From Janthinobacterium sp. (GTDB lineage Bacteria > Pseudomonadota > Gammaproteobacteria > Burkholderiales > Burkholderiaceae_D), in the NCBI GenBank assembly GCA_003482555.1, contig DMYQ01000198.1, positions 28,326-40,749 on the forward strand: a stretch of 12,424 bases of DNA. The letters run 5' to 3'. Within the stretch, counting starts at the first letter, position 1. Each line of letters begins with the position of its first letter. Below the pieces are notes generated by a model. It saw only the letters and a list, made by a program, of their open reading frames with translations, made no database searches and was not told the DNA's origin. Positions 1 through 6,667 of the stretch are shown piece by piece. The position numbers and the translations under genes were made by a program.

Positions 1-11
1 CGAAGCCGGTG

Positions 12-470
12 TCAGGCTACCAGCCAGGGCAACCCGGCCTTGCACCAGCCGCCCACGTGCTTGCGGTGGCCGTGCTCGTCCTTGTCGCCCTCGAAGCCCT
101 CCAGGATGTCGTAGCAATGGTGGTAGCCGTTTTCCGTGGCCAGCCTGGCCGCGTGGCGCGAGCGCACGCCGGAACGGCACAGGAACAGCAAGACCTCGTC
201 CTTGCCGGCGCCGGCGGCCAGTTGCGCCAGAAAGTCGGGATTGACGGCGCCGCCGGGATAGGTGCTCCACTGCACGGCGCCGTGCTGGGCGGCGGGAATG
301 GCGACCCGGCCCACCCAGTCGCGCTCGGCGTTCGTGCGCACGTCGATCAGCTTGATGGCGGGGTCGGCTTCCAGCAGCGCCTGCGCTTCTTGCGCGGTGA
401 CGGCGCCGGCGTAAGGGGCCGGGGCGATGCGGGCGCGGGCCGCGTCCAAAATGTCGGTAACGAAGCTCAT
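12..470 (-). CDS. Rhodanese-like domain protein (single-domain sulfurtransferase)
   Basis: This 152-residue protein is a single rhodanese domain. Such domains carry sulfane sulfur as a persulfide on an active-site cysteine. The substrate-binding half is seen as KLIDVRTNAERDWVG (residues 40-54), and the active-site loop is LCRSGVRS with the catalytic cysteine at about residue 98. A six-residue loop of this kind is typical of sulfurtransferases rather than of Cdc25-like phosphatases. No signal peptide or membrane segment is visible, so it is probably cytoplasmic. The frame stays open upstream of the chosen ATG, but the start at 470 is preferred because GAGGAAA lies just upstream in the right place and homology begins there. 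The C-terminal motif HVGGWCKAGLPW is common to this subfamily. It diverges from glnA and is probably monocistronic. The sulfur acceptor cannot be inferred. Confidence 0.9.
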   Translation of the reverse strand: MSFVTDILDAARARIAPAPYAGAVTAQEAQALLEADPAIKLIDVRTNAERDWVGRVAIPAAQHGAVQWSTYPGGAVNPDFLAQLAAGAGKDEVLLFLCRSGVRSRHAARLATENGYHHCYDILEGFEGDKDEHGHRKHVGGWCKAGLPWLVA

Positions 471-492
471 GGCGGTTTCCTCAAAAAGAATA

Positions 493-498
493 ATTATA
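493..498 (-). promoter_or_regulatory. Candidate -10 element for the rhodanese gene
   Basis: On the minus strand a perfect TATAAT lies 22 bases upstream of the rhodanese start codon, which would give a short leader containing the GAGGAAA ribosome-binding site. No good -35 hexamer sits 16-18 bases upstream, so the promoter is weak or needs an activator. This is a motif match only. Confidence 0.4.
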
Positions 499-562
499 GT
501 GCGGGTGGGGCGGCCCGGCGCGACGCACCATAAGGAGGCGTTTTTGGCGATTTCGCGATAAA

Positions 563-608
563 CGCCCTGAATTGGTGAATAAATTTGTTTTTGCACTTAT
601 TCAGTGCG
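563..608 (+). promoter_or_regulatory. Two candidate NtrC enhancer sites upstream of glnA
   Basis: NtrC binds dyads of the form TGCAC-N7-GTGCA. At 592-608 the sequence is TGCACTTATTCAGTGCG, matching nine of ten dyad bases. A weaker copy, CGCCCTGAATTGGTGAA, lies at 563-579 and matches seven of ten. Their centres are 29 bp apart, roughly three helical turns. They sit about 150-185 bp upstream of the expected start of the sigma-54 promoter at 728, an arrangement like the paired upstream sites of enterobacterial glnA. The stronger site is convincing; the weaker one is suggestive. Confidence 0.6.
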
Positions 609-624
609 CCATGGATGTGGCGCA
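605..624. repeat. Short inverted repeat next to the NtrC site
   Basis: TGCGCCA and TGGCGCA form perfect 7-bp arms around the six-base centre TGGATG. A further direct copy of TGGCGC follows at 628-633. The arms resemble NtrC half-sites, but the spacing is three bases too long for the standard dyad. It could be an operator for another regulator or simply a hairpin. Confidence 0.4.
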
Positions 625-727
625 TACTGGCGCGTAACATGGCAAGTGTATGGCAGGCGCGGGCGGGGTCGGGGCTTTGCCCGAGGGTGGATGCGTTCGT
701 GGACGAGTTCGCCATCCCTTCCGTCCC

Positions 728-743
728 TGGCATGGAATCTGCT
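728..743 (+). promoter_or_regulatory. Sigma-54 (RpoN) -24/-12 promoter of glnA
   Basis: TGGCATGGAATCTGCT matches the sigma-54 consensus TGGCACG-N4-TTGCW closely. The invariant GG (729-730) and GC (741-742) have the required 12-bp offset. Transcription should start near 754, leaving a leader of about 90 bases before the glnA ATG. It fits nitrogen-limited activation of glnA by phosphorylated NtrC, whose gene lies downstream in the same window. No convincing sigma-70 promoter was recognised nearby, although glnA usually has some basal transcription. Confidence 0.8.
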
Positions 744-846
744 ATGATTTCATGGAGTTTTGGTCGCACGTAATGTTCACTTTGCGCAGCATGATCAGCC
801 CGGTACCACTCGGTCGGCTCACCCCACATTCCTTTAGGAGATACGC

Positions 847-2262
847 ATGGCAATGACAGCCGCAGAAGTCTTACAAATGGTTAAAGACAACGAAGTCAAG
901 TTTGTTGACTTCCGCTTTGCCGACACCCGTGGTAAAGAACAACACGTGACTGTGCCCGTGTCGCATTTCGATATGGATAAATTCGAATCCGGTCACGCCT
1001 TCGACGGTTCCTCGATCGCCGGCTGGAAGGGCATCGAAGCGTCCGACATGATCTTGCTGCCGGACCCAAACACGGCCAACATCGATCCGTTCATGGAAGA
1101 AACCACGCTGTTCATGCAGTGCGACGTGATCGAACCGTCGGACGGCAAGGGTTACGACCGCGATCCCCGCTCGATCGCCAAGCGCGCCGAAGCCTATCTG
1201 AAATCGTCGGGCATGGGCGACACCGCCTATTTCGGCCCGGAACCGGAATTCTTCATCTTCGACAGCGTCCGCTGGAAAATCGACATGTCGGGTTGCTTCG
1301 TCAAGATCGGTTCCGATGAAGCGTCCTGGTCTACCGGCAAGGACATCGAAGGCGGCAACAGCGGCCACCGTCCGACCGTCAAGGGCGGCTATTTCCCAGT
1401 GCCACCAGTGGACAGTTTCCAGGACATGCGTTCGGAAATGTGCCTGATCCTGGAATCGCTGGGCATCCCCGTCGAAGTGCACCACCACGAAGTGGCCGGC
1501 GCCGGCCAGAATGAAATCGGCACCCGTTTCTCGACCCTGGTCGAGCGCGCCGACTGGACCCAGAACCTGAAATACGTGGTCTGGAACGTGGCCCACAGCT
1601 ACGGCAAGACAGCCACCTTCATGCCCAAGCCTATCGTTGGCGACAACGGTTCCGGCATGCACGTGCATCAATCCGTATGGAAAGATGGCAAGAACCTGTT
1701 CGCCGGCGACGGCTATGCCGGCCTGTCCGATTTCGCCCTGTACTACATCGGCGGCATCATCAAGCATGCCAAGGCCCTGAACGCGATCACCAACCCGGGC
1801 ACCAACTCGTACAAGCGTCTGGTGCCGGGCTATGAAGCGCCCGTCAAACTGGCGTACTCGGCGAAGAACCGTTCCGCCTCGATCCGCATCCCGCACGTGG
1901 CCAATCCGAAGGGCCGCCGCGTCGAAGCGCGTTTCCCAGATCCACTGGCAAATCCTTACCTGTGCTTCGCCGCGCTGCTGATGGCCGGTCTGGACGGCGT
2001 GCAAAACAAGATCCATCCGGGCGAAGCGGCCTCGAAAGATCTGTACCATTTGCCGCCTGAAGAAGACGCATTGATCCCGACCGTCTGCGCCTCGCTGGAA
2101 GAAGCGCTGGAAAACCTGGACAAGGATCGCGAGTTCCTGACCCGCGGCGGCGTCTTCAGCGATTCCATGATCGATGCATATCTGGAATTGAAGATGCAGG
2201 ATGTACAACGCATGCGCATGACCACGCATCCGGCCGAATTCGACATGTACTACTCGCTGTAA
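847..2262 (+). CDS. glnA: Glutamine synthetase, type I (GlnA)
   Basis: This enzyme makes glutamine from glutamate, ammonia and ATP and is the main entry of ammonium into metabolism. At 471 residues it matches the usual GSI-beta length and forms a cytoplasmic dodecamer in known relatives. The N-terminal beta-grasp domain includes FDGSSIAGW (residues 52-60). The catalytic domain shows FGPEPEFF with metal ligands at E132 and E134, GSGMHVHQS with H272, NPGTNSYKRLVPGYEAP with E330, and RRVEARFPD with E360. DLYHLPPEE places the adenylylation tyrosine at Y400, so control by GlnE is expected. The start is supported by AGGAG at 836-840. The gene is preceded by a sigma-54 promoter and NtrC-like sites and closed by a strong terminator, so it appears to be transcribed separately from the ntrBC unit. 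No key residue is missing. Confidence 0.98.
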   Translation: MAMTAAEVLQMVKDNEVKFVDFRFADTRGKEQHVTVPVSHFDMDKFESGHAFDGSSIAGWKGIEASDMILLPDPNTANIDPFMEETTLFMQCDVIEPSDGKGYDRDPRSIAKRAEAYLKSSGMGDTAYFGPEPEFFIFDSVRWKIDMSGCFVKIGSDEASWSTGKDIEGGNSGHRPTVKGGYFPVPPVDSFQDMRSEMCLILESLGIPVEVHHHEVAGAGQNEIGTRFSTLVERADWTQNLKYVVWNVAHSYGKTATFMPKPIVGDNGSGMHVHQSVWKDGKNLFAGDGYAGLSDFALYYIGGIIKHAKALNAITNPGTNSYKRLVPGYEAPVKLAYSAKNRSASIRIPHVANPKGRRVEARFPDPLANPYLCFAALLMAGLDGVQNKIHPGEAASKDLYHLPPEEDALIPTVCASLEEALENLDKDREFLTRGGVFSDSMIDAYLELKMQDVQRMRMTTHPAEFDMYYSL

Positions 2263-2269
2263 TGGCGGA

Positions 2270-2288
2270 CGCCGGCGAAGCGCCGGCG
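2270..2288. repeat. Perfect 8-bp-arm palindrome after glnA
   Basis: CGCCGGCG, AAG, CGCCGGCG lie directly after the glnA stop codon. Each arm is itself palindromic. There is no T-run, so it is not a terminator alone. It may protect the glnA mRNA 3' end or slow polymerase ahead of the terminator at 2296. Confidence 0.5.
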
Positions 2289-2295
2289 CAGACAC

Positions 2296-2335
2296 AAAAA
2301 CGCGCGGCGGGCTTCGGCTCTCCGCGCGTTTTTTT
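2296..2335 (+). terminator. Intrinsic terminator of glnA
   Basis: CGCGCGG (2301-2307) pairs with CCGCGCG (2322-2328). Five A precede the stem and seven T follow it, so the stem can extend through A-T pairs. It is a canonical Rho-independent terminator and the opposing A-run may make it work in both directions. Confidence 0.85.
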
Positions 2336-2412
2336 ATGCTACTCCGCGCGCATGTTGTTGTATATTGGGCTTGGGTTCGCGGGTATCGCGCGCGGGCAAA
2401 ATAACAAGCGGA

Positions 2413-2919
2413 ATGAATATGCAAAATAGAATCAGGGTGGCGCTCGTGCTATTGGGCCTGGCGGCCTGCGCGTCGGCGCGCGCCGACGGACAGATTTATC
2501 TGTGCGTCGATGCCGACGGGCACAAGGAATTGACGGATGTGAGCAAGAAGGGCGGTTGCAAGTTGCTGGACTTGCCGGGCGCGATCACGGCGCCGCCGCG
2601 CCGGGCGCCGGCTTCGTCGCCACGCGGCGGCGCGGCGGCGCCGGCCATGGCGACCCCGGCCGAGTTTCCCAAGATCGACAGCGCGGCACAAAAAGCGCGC
2701 GACGGCGACCGGCGCCAGATACTCCAGGATGAATTGAAGAACGAGGAACAAAAGCTGGCCGAGTTGAAGAAAGAGTTCAATGGCGGCGAGCCCGAGCGCA
2801 ATGGCAATGAACGCAATTACGCCAAGTATCAAGAGCGGGTCGCGCAAATGAAGGACGGCGTGAGCCGGGCGGAAAGGAACGTCGAAGCGCTCAAGCGCGA
2901 GATCGCCAATATCCGATGA
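2413..2919 (+). CDS. Exported DUF4124-domain protein with a C-terminal coiled coil
   Basis: This 168-residue protein has no known function. It begins with a secretion signal (QNRIRVALVLLGLAACASARA) and a DUF4124-like segment, IYLCVDADGHKELTDVSKKGGCKLL, in which two cysteines could form a disulfide. An Ala/Pro-rich linker follows, then a charged, heptad-like helix from about residue 95 to the end (ILQDELKNEEQKLAELKKEF). LAAC at the signal end fits a lipobox, while ASARA fits signal peptidase I, so it may be a lipoprotein or free in the periplasm. The start at 2413 is chosen because the signal begins there. A second ATG at 2419 is equally possible, and the frame is open back to 2365. Its stop overlaps the ntrB start (ATGA), which implies translational coupling. 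No clear promoter is visible between it and the glnA terminator. Confidence 0.85.
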   Translation: MNMQNRIRVALVLLGLAACASARADGQIYLCVDADGHKELTDVSKKGGCKLLDLPGAITAPPRRAPASSPRGGAAAPAMATPAEFPKIDSAAQKARDGDRRQILQDELKNEEQKLAELKKEFNGGEPERNGNERNYAKYQERVAQMKDGVSRAERNVEALKREIANIR

Positions 2920-3992
2920 CGGGCCACCATCACCATCACCTGGCCGGCCTCGATTTGCTGGCCTCGGCCGTGATCTTGCTCGATGGCGACGGCCGCATCG
3001 CCTATGCCAACGCGGCCGCCGAAAACCTGCTGGAAAGTTCGCTCAAGGCGCTCAGCCGGCAAAAGCTGACGGCCCTGTTCAGCAACCCCGAGGAACTGGC
3101 CGCCATTTGCGCCCAGGCCCTGGGCCACACTTTCGCCGACACGCGCCAGGATCTGACCCTGGAGCGGTCCGGGCGCGAGCCGCTGCACGTGCACAGCATC
3201 ATCAGCGCCATCGACGACGCGGCCGGCGTCATCCTCGTCGAACTGCGGGAAAACGTGCAACAGCTCAAGCTCGACCGCGAAGAGCGCATCCTCGACCAGA
3301 GCCAGGTGAACAAGGAGCTGATCCGCAATCTGGCCCATGAAATCAAGAATCCCCTGGGCGGCATCCGCGGCGCCGCCCAGTTGCTGGAAATGGAATTGCC
3401 GGCCCTGCACCTGACCGCCCTGCGCGAATACACCCAGGTCATCATCAAGGAGGCGGACCGGCTGCAAACCCTGGTCGACCGCCTGCTGGCGCCGCACCGC
3501 CGCCCGCACATCGTCGGCGACGTCAACATCCACGAAGTGTGCGAGCGGGTGCGCAGCCTGATCCTGGCCGAATTTCCCAGCGGCTTGAGCATCCGGCGCG
3601 ATTACGATGCTTCCATTCCCGAGTTTCGCGGCGACAAGGAACAATTGATACAGACCGTGCTCAACATCGCGCACAACGCGGCCCAGGCCCTGTCCGAACG
3701 GATCGCGGTGGGCGACGCCGAGCTGGTATTGAAGACCCGCGTGGCGCGCCAGGTGACGTTGGCGAAGGTGCGCTACGGCCTGGCATTAGACTTGCATATC
3801 ATCGACAATGGACCGGGCATCTCGCCGCAGATCCGCGACCGCATTTTCTATCCCCTGGTGTCGGGACGGGAAGGCGGCAGCGGCCTGGGGCTGACACTGG
3901 CGCAAACCTTCGTGCAACAGCATATGGGGGTGATCGAGTGCGAGAGCCGGCCTGGATATACCGATTTCAGGATAGTATTGCCTTTGCCATAA
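2916..3992 (+). CDS. ntrB: Nitrogen regulation sensor histidine kinase NtrB (GlnL)
   Basis: NtrB phosphorylates and dephosphorylates NtrC in response to nitrogen status, which it reads through PII proteins. The 358-residue protein is cytoplasmic with no membrane segments. It has an N-terminal PAS-like domain (about 10-110), a dimerisation and phosphotransfer domain with NLAHEIKNPLGG (phospho-accepting H141), and an ATPase domain. The ATPase domain shows an N box around N250-N254 (NIAHNAAQAL), a G1 box DNGPGIS (297-303) and a G2 box GREGGSGLGL. Translation starts at the ATGA overlap with the DUF4124 gene. No strong ribosome-binding site is visible, so coupling is likely. The N-terminus MTGHHHHHLAG carries five natural histidines. 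ntrC follows after 64 bases. Confidence 0.96.
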   Translation: MTGHHHHHLAGLDLLASAVILLDGDGRIAYANAAAENLLESSLKALSRQKLTALFSNPEELAAICAQALGHTFADTRQDLTLERSGREPLHVHSIISAIDDAAGVILVELRENVQQLKLDREERILDQSQVNKELIRNLAHEIKNPLGGIRGAAQLLEMELPALHLTALREYTQVIIKEADRLQTLVDRLLAPHRRPHIVGDVNIHEVCERVRSLILAEFPSGLSIRRDYDASIPEFRGDKEQLIQTVLNIAHNAAQALSERIAVGDAELVLKTRVARQVTLAKVRYGLALDLHIIDNGPGISPQIRDRIFYPLVSGREGGSGLGLTLAQTFVQQHMGVIECESRPGYTDFRIVLPLP

Positions 3993-4056
3993 GCGGGGCA
4001 AGGCGCCTGCGACCGTATCCCACTCATGAAATCCATATTGCGGGACGGACATATTA

Positions 4057-5547
4057 ATGAAGCCAATCTGGATAGTCGACGACGACGAATCGATCCGCTG
4101 GGTCCTGGAAAAAGCGCTGGCGCGGGAAAACCTGGCCACCAAGAGCTTTGCCAACGCGCGCGACGCCATCGCCGCCCTCGACACCGAAACGCCGCAAGTG
4201 CTGGTGTCGGACATCCGCATGCCCGGCGCTTCCGGCCTGGAATTGCTGCAAGTGGTCAAGACCCGCTTTCCGGGCTTGCCGGTGATTATCATCACGGCCT
4301 TTTCCGACCTCGACTCGGCGGTGGCCGCCTTCCAGGGCGGCGCCTTCGAATACCTGGCCAAGCCCTTCGACATCGACAAGGCGGTCGAGCTGATCCGCCG
4401 CGCCCTGGCCGAGAGCCTGCGCGAGACCAGCATCGAATCGGGCCCCAGCGAAACCCCGGAAATCCTGGGCCAGGCGCCGGCCATGCAGGAAGTGTTCCGC
4501 GCCATCGGCCGCCTGTCGCAGTCGAACGTGACGGTGCTGATCACGGGCGAATCGGGCACCGGCAAGGAATTGGTGGCGCGCGCGCTGCACAAGCACAGCC
4601 CCCGCGCCCAGCAACCCTTCATCGCCCTCAACACGGCGGCCATCCCCAAGGACTTGCTCGAGTCGGAACTGTTCGGCCACGAGCGGGGCGCCTTCACGGG
4701 CGCCCAGACGACGCGCCGCGGCCGCTTCGAACAGGCGGAAAACGGCACCTTATTTCTCGATGAAATCGGCGACATGCCTTTCGATTTGCAGACCCGCTTG
4801 CTGCGCGTGCTGTCCGATGGCCATTTTTACCGGGTCGGCGGGCACCAGCCCCTGAAGGCGAATGTGCGCGTCATCACGGCCACCCACCAAAACCTGGAAC
4901 AGCGCGTGCGCGACGGCTTGTTCCGCGAGGATTTGTATCACCGCCTCAACGTGATCCGTCTGCGCCTGCCCAGTTTGAGGGAGAGGCGCGAGGATATCCC
5001 GCTTTTGGTGCGCCACTTCCTGGTGCAGAGCGCGCGCCAGCTGGGCGTGGAAGCGAAGCGCATGAGCGAAGCGACGGTGCAATTTCTGACCGGGCTGGAC
5101 TTGCCGGGCAATGTGCGCCAGCTGGAAAACCTGTGCAACTGGATCACCGTGATGGCGCCGGGGCAGACCGTGGAAGTGAAGGACTTGCCGCCGGAATTGA
5201 CGCAAGGACAGGAGGGCGGCGCCTGGGCTGCGGCGGCGCCGCTGGAAGCGCCCGCCGCGCCGCCGCCGGCGCCCGGTGGCCAGGTGTACGTGGCGGCCGC
5301 GCCCGCCGGCGCCGCGCCGTCCGGCTGGATCGCCCTGCTCGAATTGCAAGCGGCCGCCATGCTGGCCGCCGGCCAGCCAGAGGTGATGGCCGTGCTGGGG
5401 CGGCAGTTCGAATCGGCGCTGATCAAGACGGCGCTCAAGCACACGCACGGGCGCAAGAATGACGCGGCGGTGCGCCTGGGCATAGGCCGCAACACCATCA
5501 CGCGCAAGATCGCCGAACTGGGCATCGACGGCGCCAAGGACGATTGA
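4057..5547 (+). CDS. ntrC: Nitrogen regulation response regulator NtrC (GlnG), sigma-54 activator
   Basis: This is a 496-residue transcription activator that, when phosphorylated, remodels sigma-54 RNA polymerase. The receiver domain (1-115) has the acidic pair D9/D10, phospho-acceptor D52 in VLVSDIRMPG and K102. The AAA+ domain (about 135-375) has Walker A GESGTGKE (164-171), the sigma-54-contacting loop GAFTGA (211-216), Walker B TLFLDEIGD (231-239) and LPGNVRQLENL. The C-terminal Fis-type helix-turn-helix (about 450-490) includes AAVRLGIGRNTITRKI. An Ala/Pro-rich linker at 388-422 makes the protein longer than the roughly 470 residues of enterobacterial NtrC. The start is supported by GGACGGA ending 7 bases upstream. 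NtrB is the expected partner, and the glnA promoter at 728 is the obvious local target. Confidence 0.97.
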   Translation: MKPIWIVDDDESIRWVLEKALARENLATKSFANARDAIAALDTETPQVLVSDIRMPGASGLELLQVVKTRFPGLPVIIITAFSDLDSAVAAFQGGAFEYLAKPFDIDKAVELIRRALAESLRETSIESGPSETPEILGQAPAMQEVFRAIGRLSQSNVTVLITGESGTGKELVARALHKHSPRAQQPFIALNTAAIPKDLLESELFGHERGAFTGAQTTRRGRFEQAENGTLFLDEIGDMPFDLQTRLLRVLSDGHFYRVGGHQPLKANVRVITATHQNLEQRVRDGLFREDLYHRLNVIRLRLPSLRERREDIPLLVRHFLVQSARQLGVEAKRMSEATVQFLTGLDLPGNVRQLENLCNWITVMAPGQTVEVKDLPPELTQGQEGGAWAAAAPLEAPAAPPPAPGGQVYVAAAPAGAAPSGWIALLELQAAAMLAAGQPEVMAVLGRQFESALIKTALKHTHGRKNDAAVRLGIGRNTITRKIAELGIDGAKDD

Positions 5548-5593
5548 ACGGCTCTGTGTCGCGGATGGCGGCCGATAGGGTAAGCTGAGGCCT

Positions 5594-5625
5594 TCCCGGG
5601 CTTTCGCGCCGGGACTTTCCGTTTT
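5594..5625 (+). terminator. Possible weak terminator after ntrC
   Basis: TCCCGG (5594-5599) pairs with CCGGGA (5609-5614) across a nine-base loop, followed by a pyrimidine-rich CTTTCCGTTTT. It lies about 45 bases past the ntrC stop and just before corA. The T-run is broken, so it may be a weak terminator or a corA leader hairpin. Confidence 0.4.
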
Positions 5626-5636
5626 CATGGAGCCGT

Positions 5637-6605
5637 ATGCTGATCAATTGTGTTGCCTATCAAGATGGCAAAAAACTGGCCGATATTCCGGTCGAGGACA
5701 TCAGCGACTATGTCGAACGTCCCGACTGCTTTGTCTGGGTGGCGCTGCGCGAGGCCCAGCCGGAGGAATTGACGCAGATGCAGGAAGAATTCTGCCTGCA
5801 CGAACTGGCCGTGGAAGACGCCCGCCGCGGCCACCAGCGCCCCAAGATCGAGGAATACGGCGATTCCCTGTTTGCCGTGGTGCAGACGGTGGAGCTGGTG
5901 GGCGACGAGCTGGTGCTGGGCGAGGTGGATATTTTCGTCGGCGAAAACTATGTGCTATCGGTGCGCAGCCACCACAGCACCCAGGGTTTCCTGGGCGTGC
6001 GCGCGCGCGCCGAGCACGAGCCGCACTTGCTGCGCATGGGCTCGGCCTTCGTGCTGTACGCGCTGATGGATGCCGTCGTCGACCGCTACTTTCCCGTCGT
6101 CGACGCCCTCGAGTCGGAGCTGGAACTGATCGAGGACCGCATCTTCGACCGCGGCGCCGAGCGCGACAACATCGAACGCCTGTATCAATTGAAACGCAAG
6201 ATCATGGTGTTGCGCCACGTGGTGGCGCCGCTGATGGAGGCGGTCGGCAAATTGCACGGCGGGCGCGTGCCGGCCCTGTGCATCGATACCCAGGAATACT
6301 TCCGCGACGTGCACGATCACTTGCACCGCATCAGCGGCACCCTCGACACCATCCGCGACACCATCAGCACGGCGATCCAGGTCAATCTGTCGATGGTGGC
6401 CATCGACGAGAATGAAGTCAACAAGCGGCTGGCCGCCTGGGCCGCGATCTTCGCCGTCTTCACCGCCTTTGCCGGCGTCTGGGGAATGAATTTCAAGGTG
6501 ATGCCGGAACTGGACTGGAAGTATGGTTATCCGGCCGCGGTGACGTCCATGGTGGCCGTGTGCGGCTACCTGTATTCGCGCTTCAAGCGCTCCGGCTGGC
6601 TATGA
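5637..6605 (+). CDS. corA: CorA family magnesium/cobalt transporter
   Basis: This inner-membrane channel lets Mg2+ enter the cell down its gradient and can also pass Co2+ and Ni2+ in studied members. The protein has 322 residues, the usual length. It has an N-terminal cytoplasmic alpha/beta domain (about 1-150), a long charged helical stalk (about 150-262) and two membrane segments near the C-terminus (about 264-284 and 297-316). The signature GMN is at 283-285, ending the first membrane segment. The following loop contains MPELDW, close to the conserved acidic loop of CorA, and the tail FKRSGWL is basic. The start at 5637 has GGAG four bases upstream. It follows ntrC by 89 bases and may partly read through from it. 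No magnesium leader such as that of mgtA was recognised. Confidence 0.95.
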   Translation: MLINCVAYQDGKKLADIPVEDISDYVERPDCFVWVALREAQPEELTQMQEEFCLHELAVEDARRGHQRPKIEEYGDSLFAVVQTVELVGDELVLGEVDIFVGENYVLSVRSHHSTQGFLGVRARAEHEPHLLRMGSAFVLYALMDAVVDRYFPVVDALESELELIEDRIFDRGAERDNIERLYQLKRKIMVLRHVVAPLMEAVGKLHGGRVPALCIDTQEYFRDVHDHLHRISGTLDTIRDTISTAIQVNLSMVAIDENEVNKRLAAWAAIFAVFTAFAGVWGMNFKVMPELDWKYGYPAAVTSMVAVCGYLYSRFKRSGWL

Positions 6606-6633
6606 AAAAACGGCGCCGCGGCGCCGTTTTTTT
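6605..6633. terminator. Bidirectional terminator shared by corA and the convergent FAD gene
   Basis: A perfect 16-bp palindrome, CGGCGCCGCGGCGCCG (6611-6626), is flanked by six A and seven T. The symmetry gives a hairpin with a U-tract on either strand. It starts at the corA stop codon and sits 35 bases past the stop of the minus-strand gene, so it should end both transcripts. Confidence 0.9.
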
Positions 6634-6667
6634 ATATTGCCGCCGCGGCCGCAGGCCAGTTCGCCCC

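Noticed and set aside
871..2424. A 517-codon minus-strand frame opposite glnA.
   Set aside because: glnA is certain from its active-site motifs, and the antisense frame is low-complexity His/Arg/Val-rich sequence typical of GC-rich shadows.
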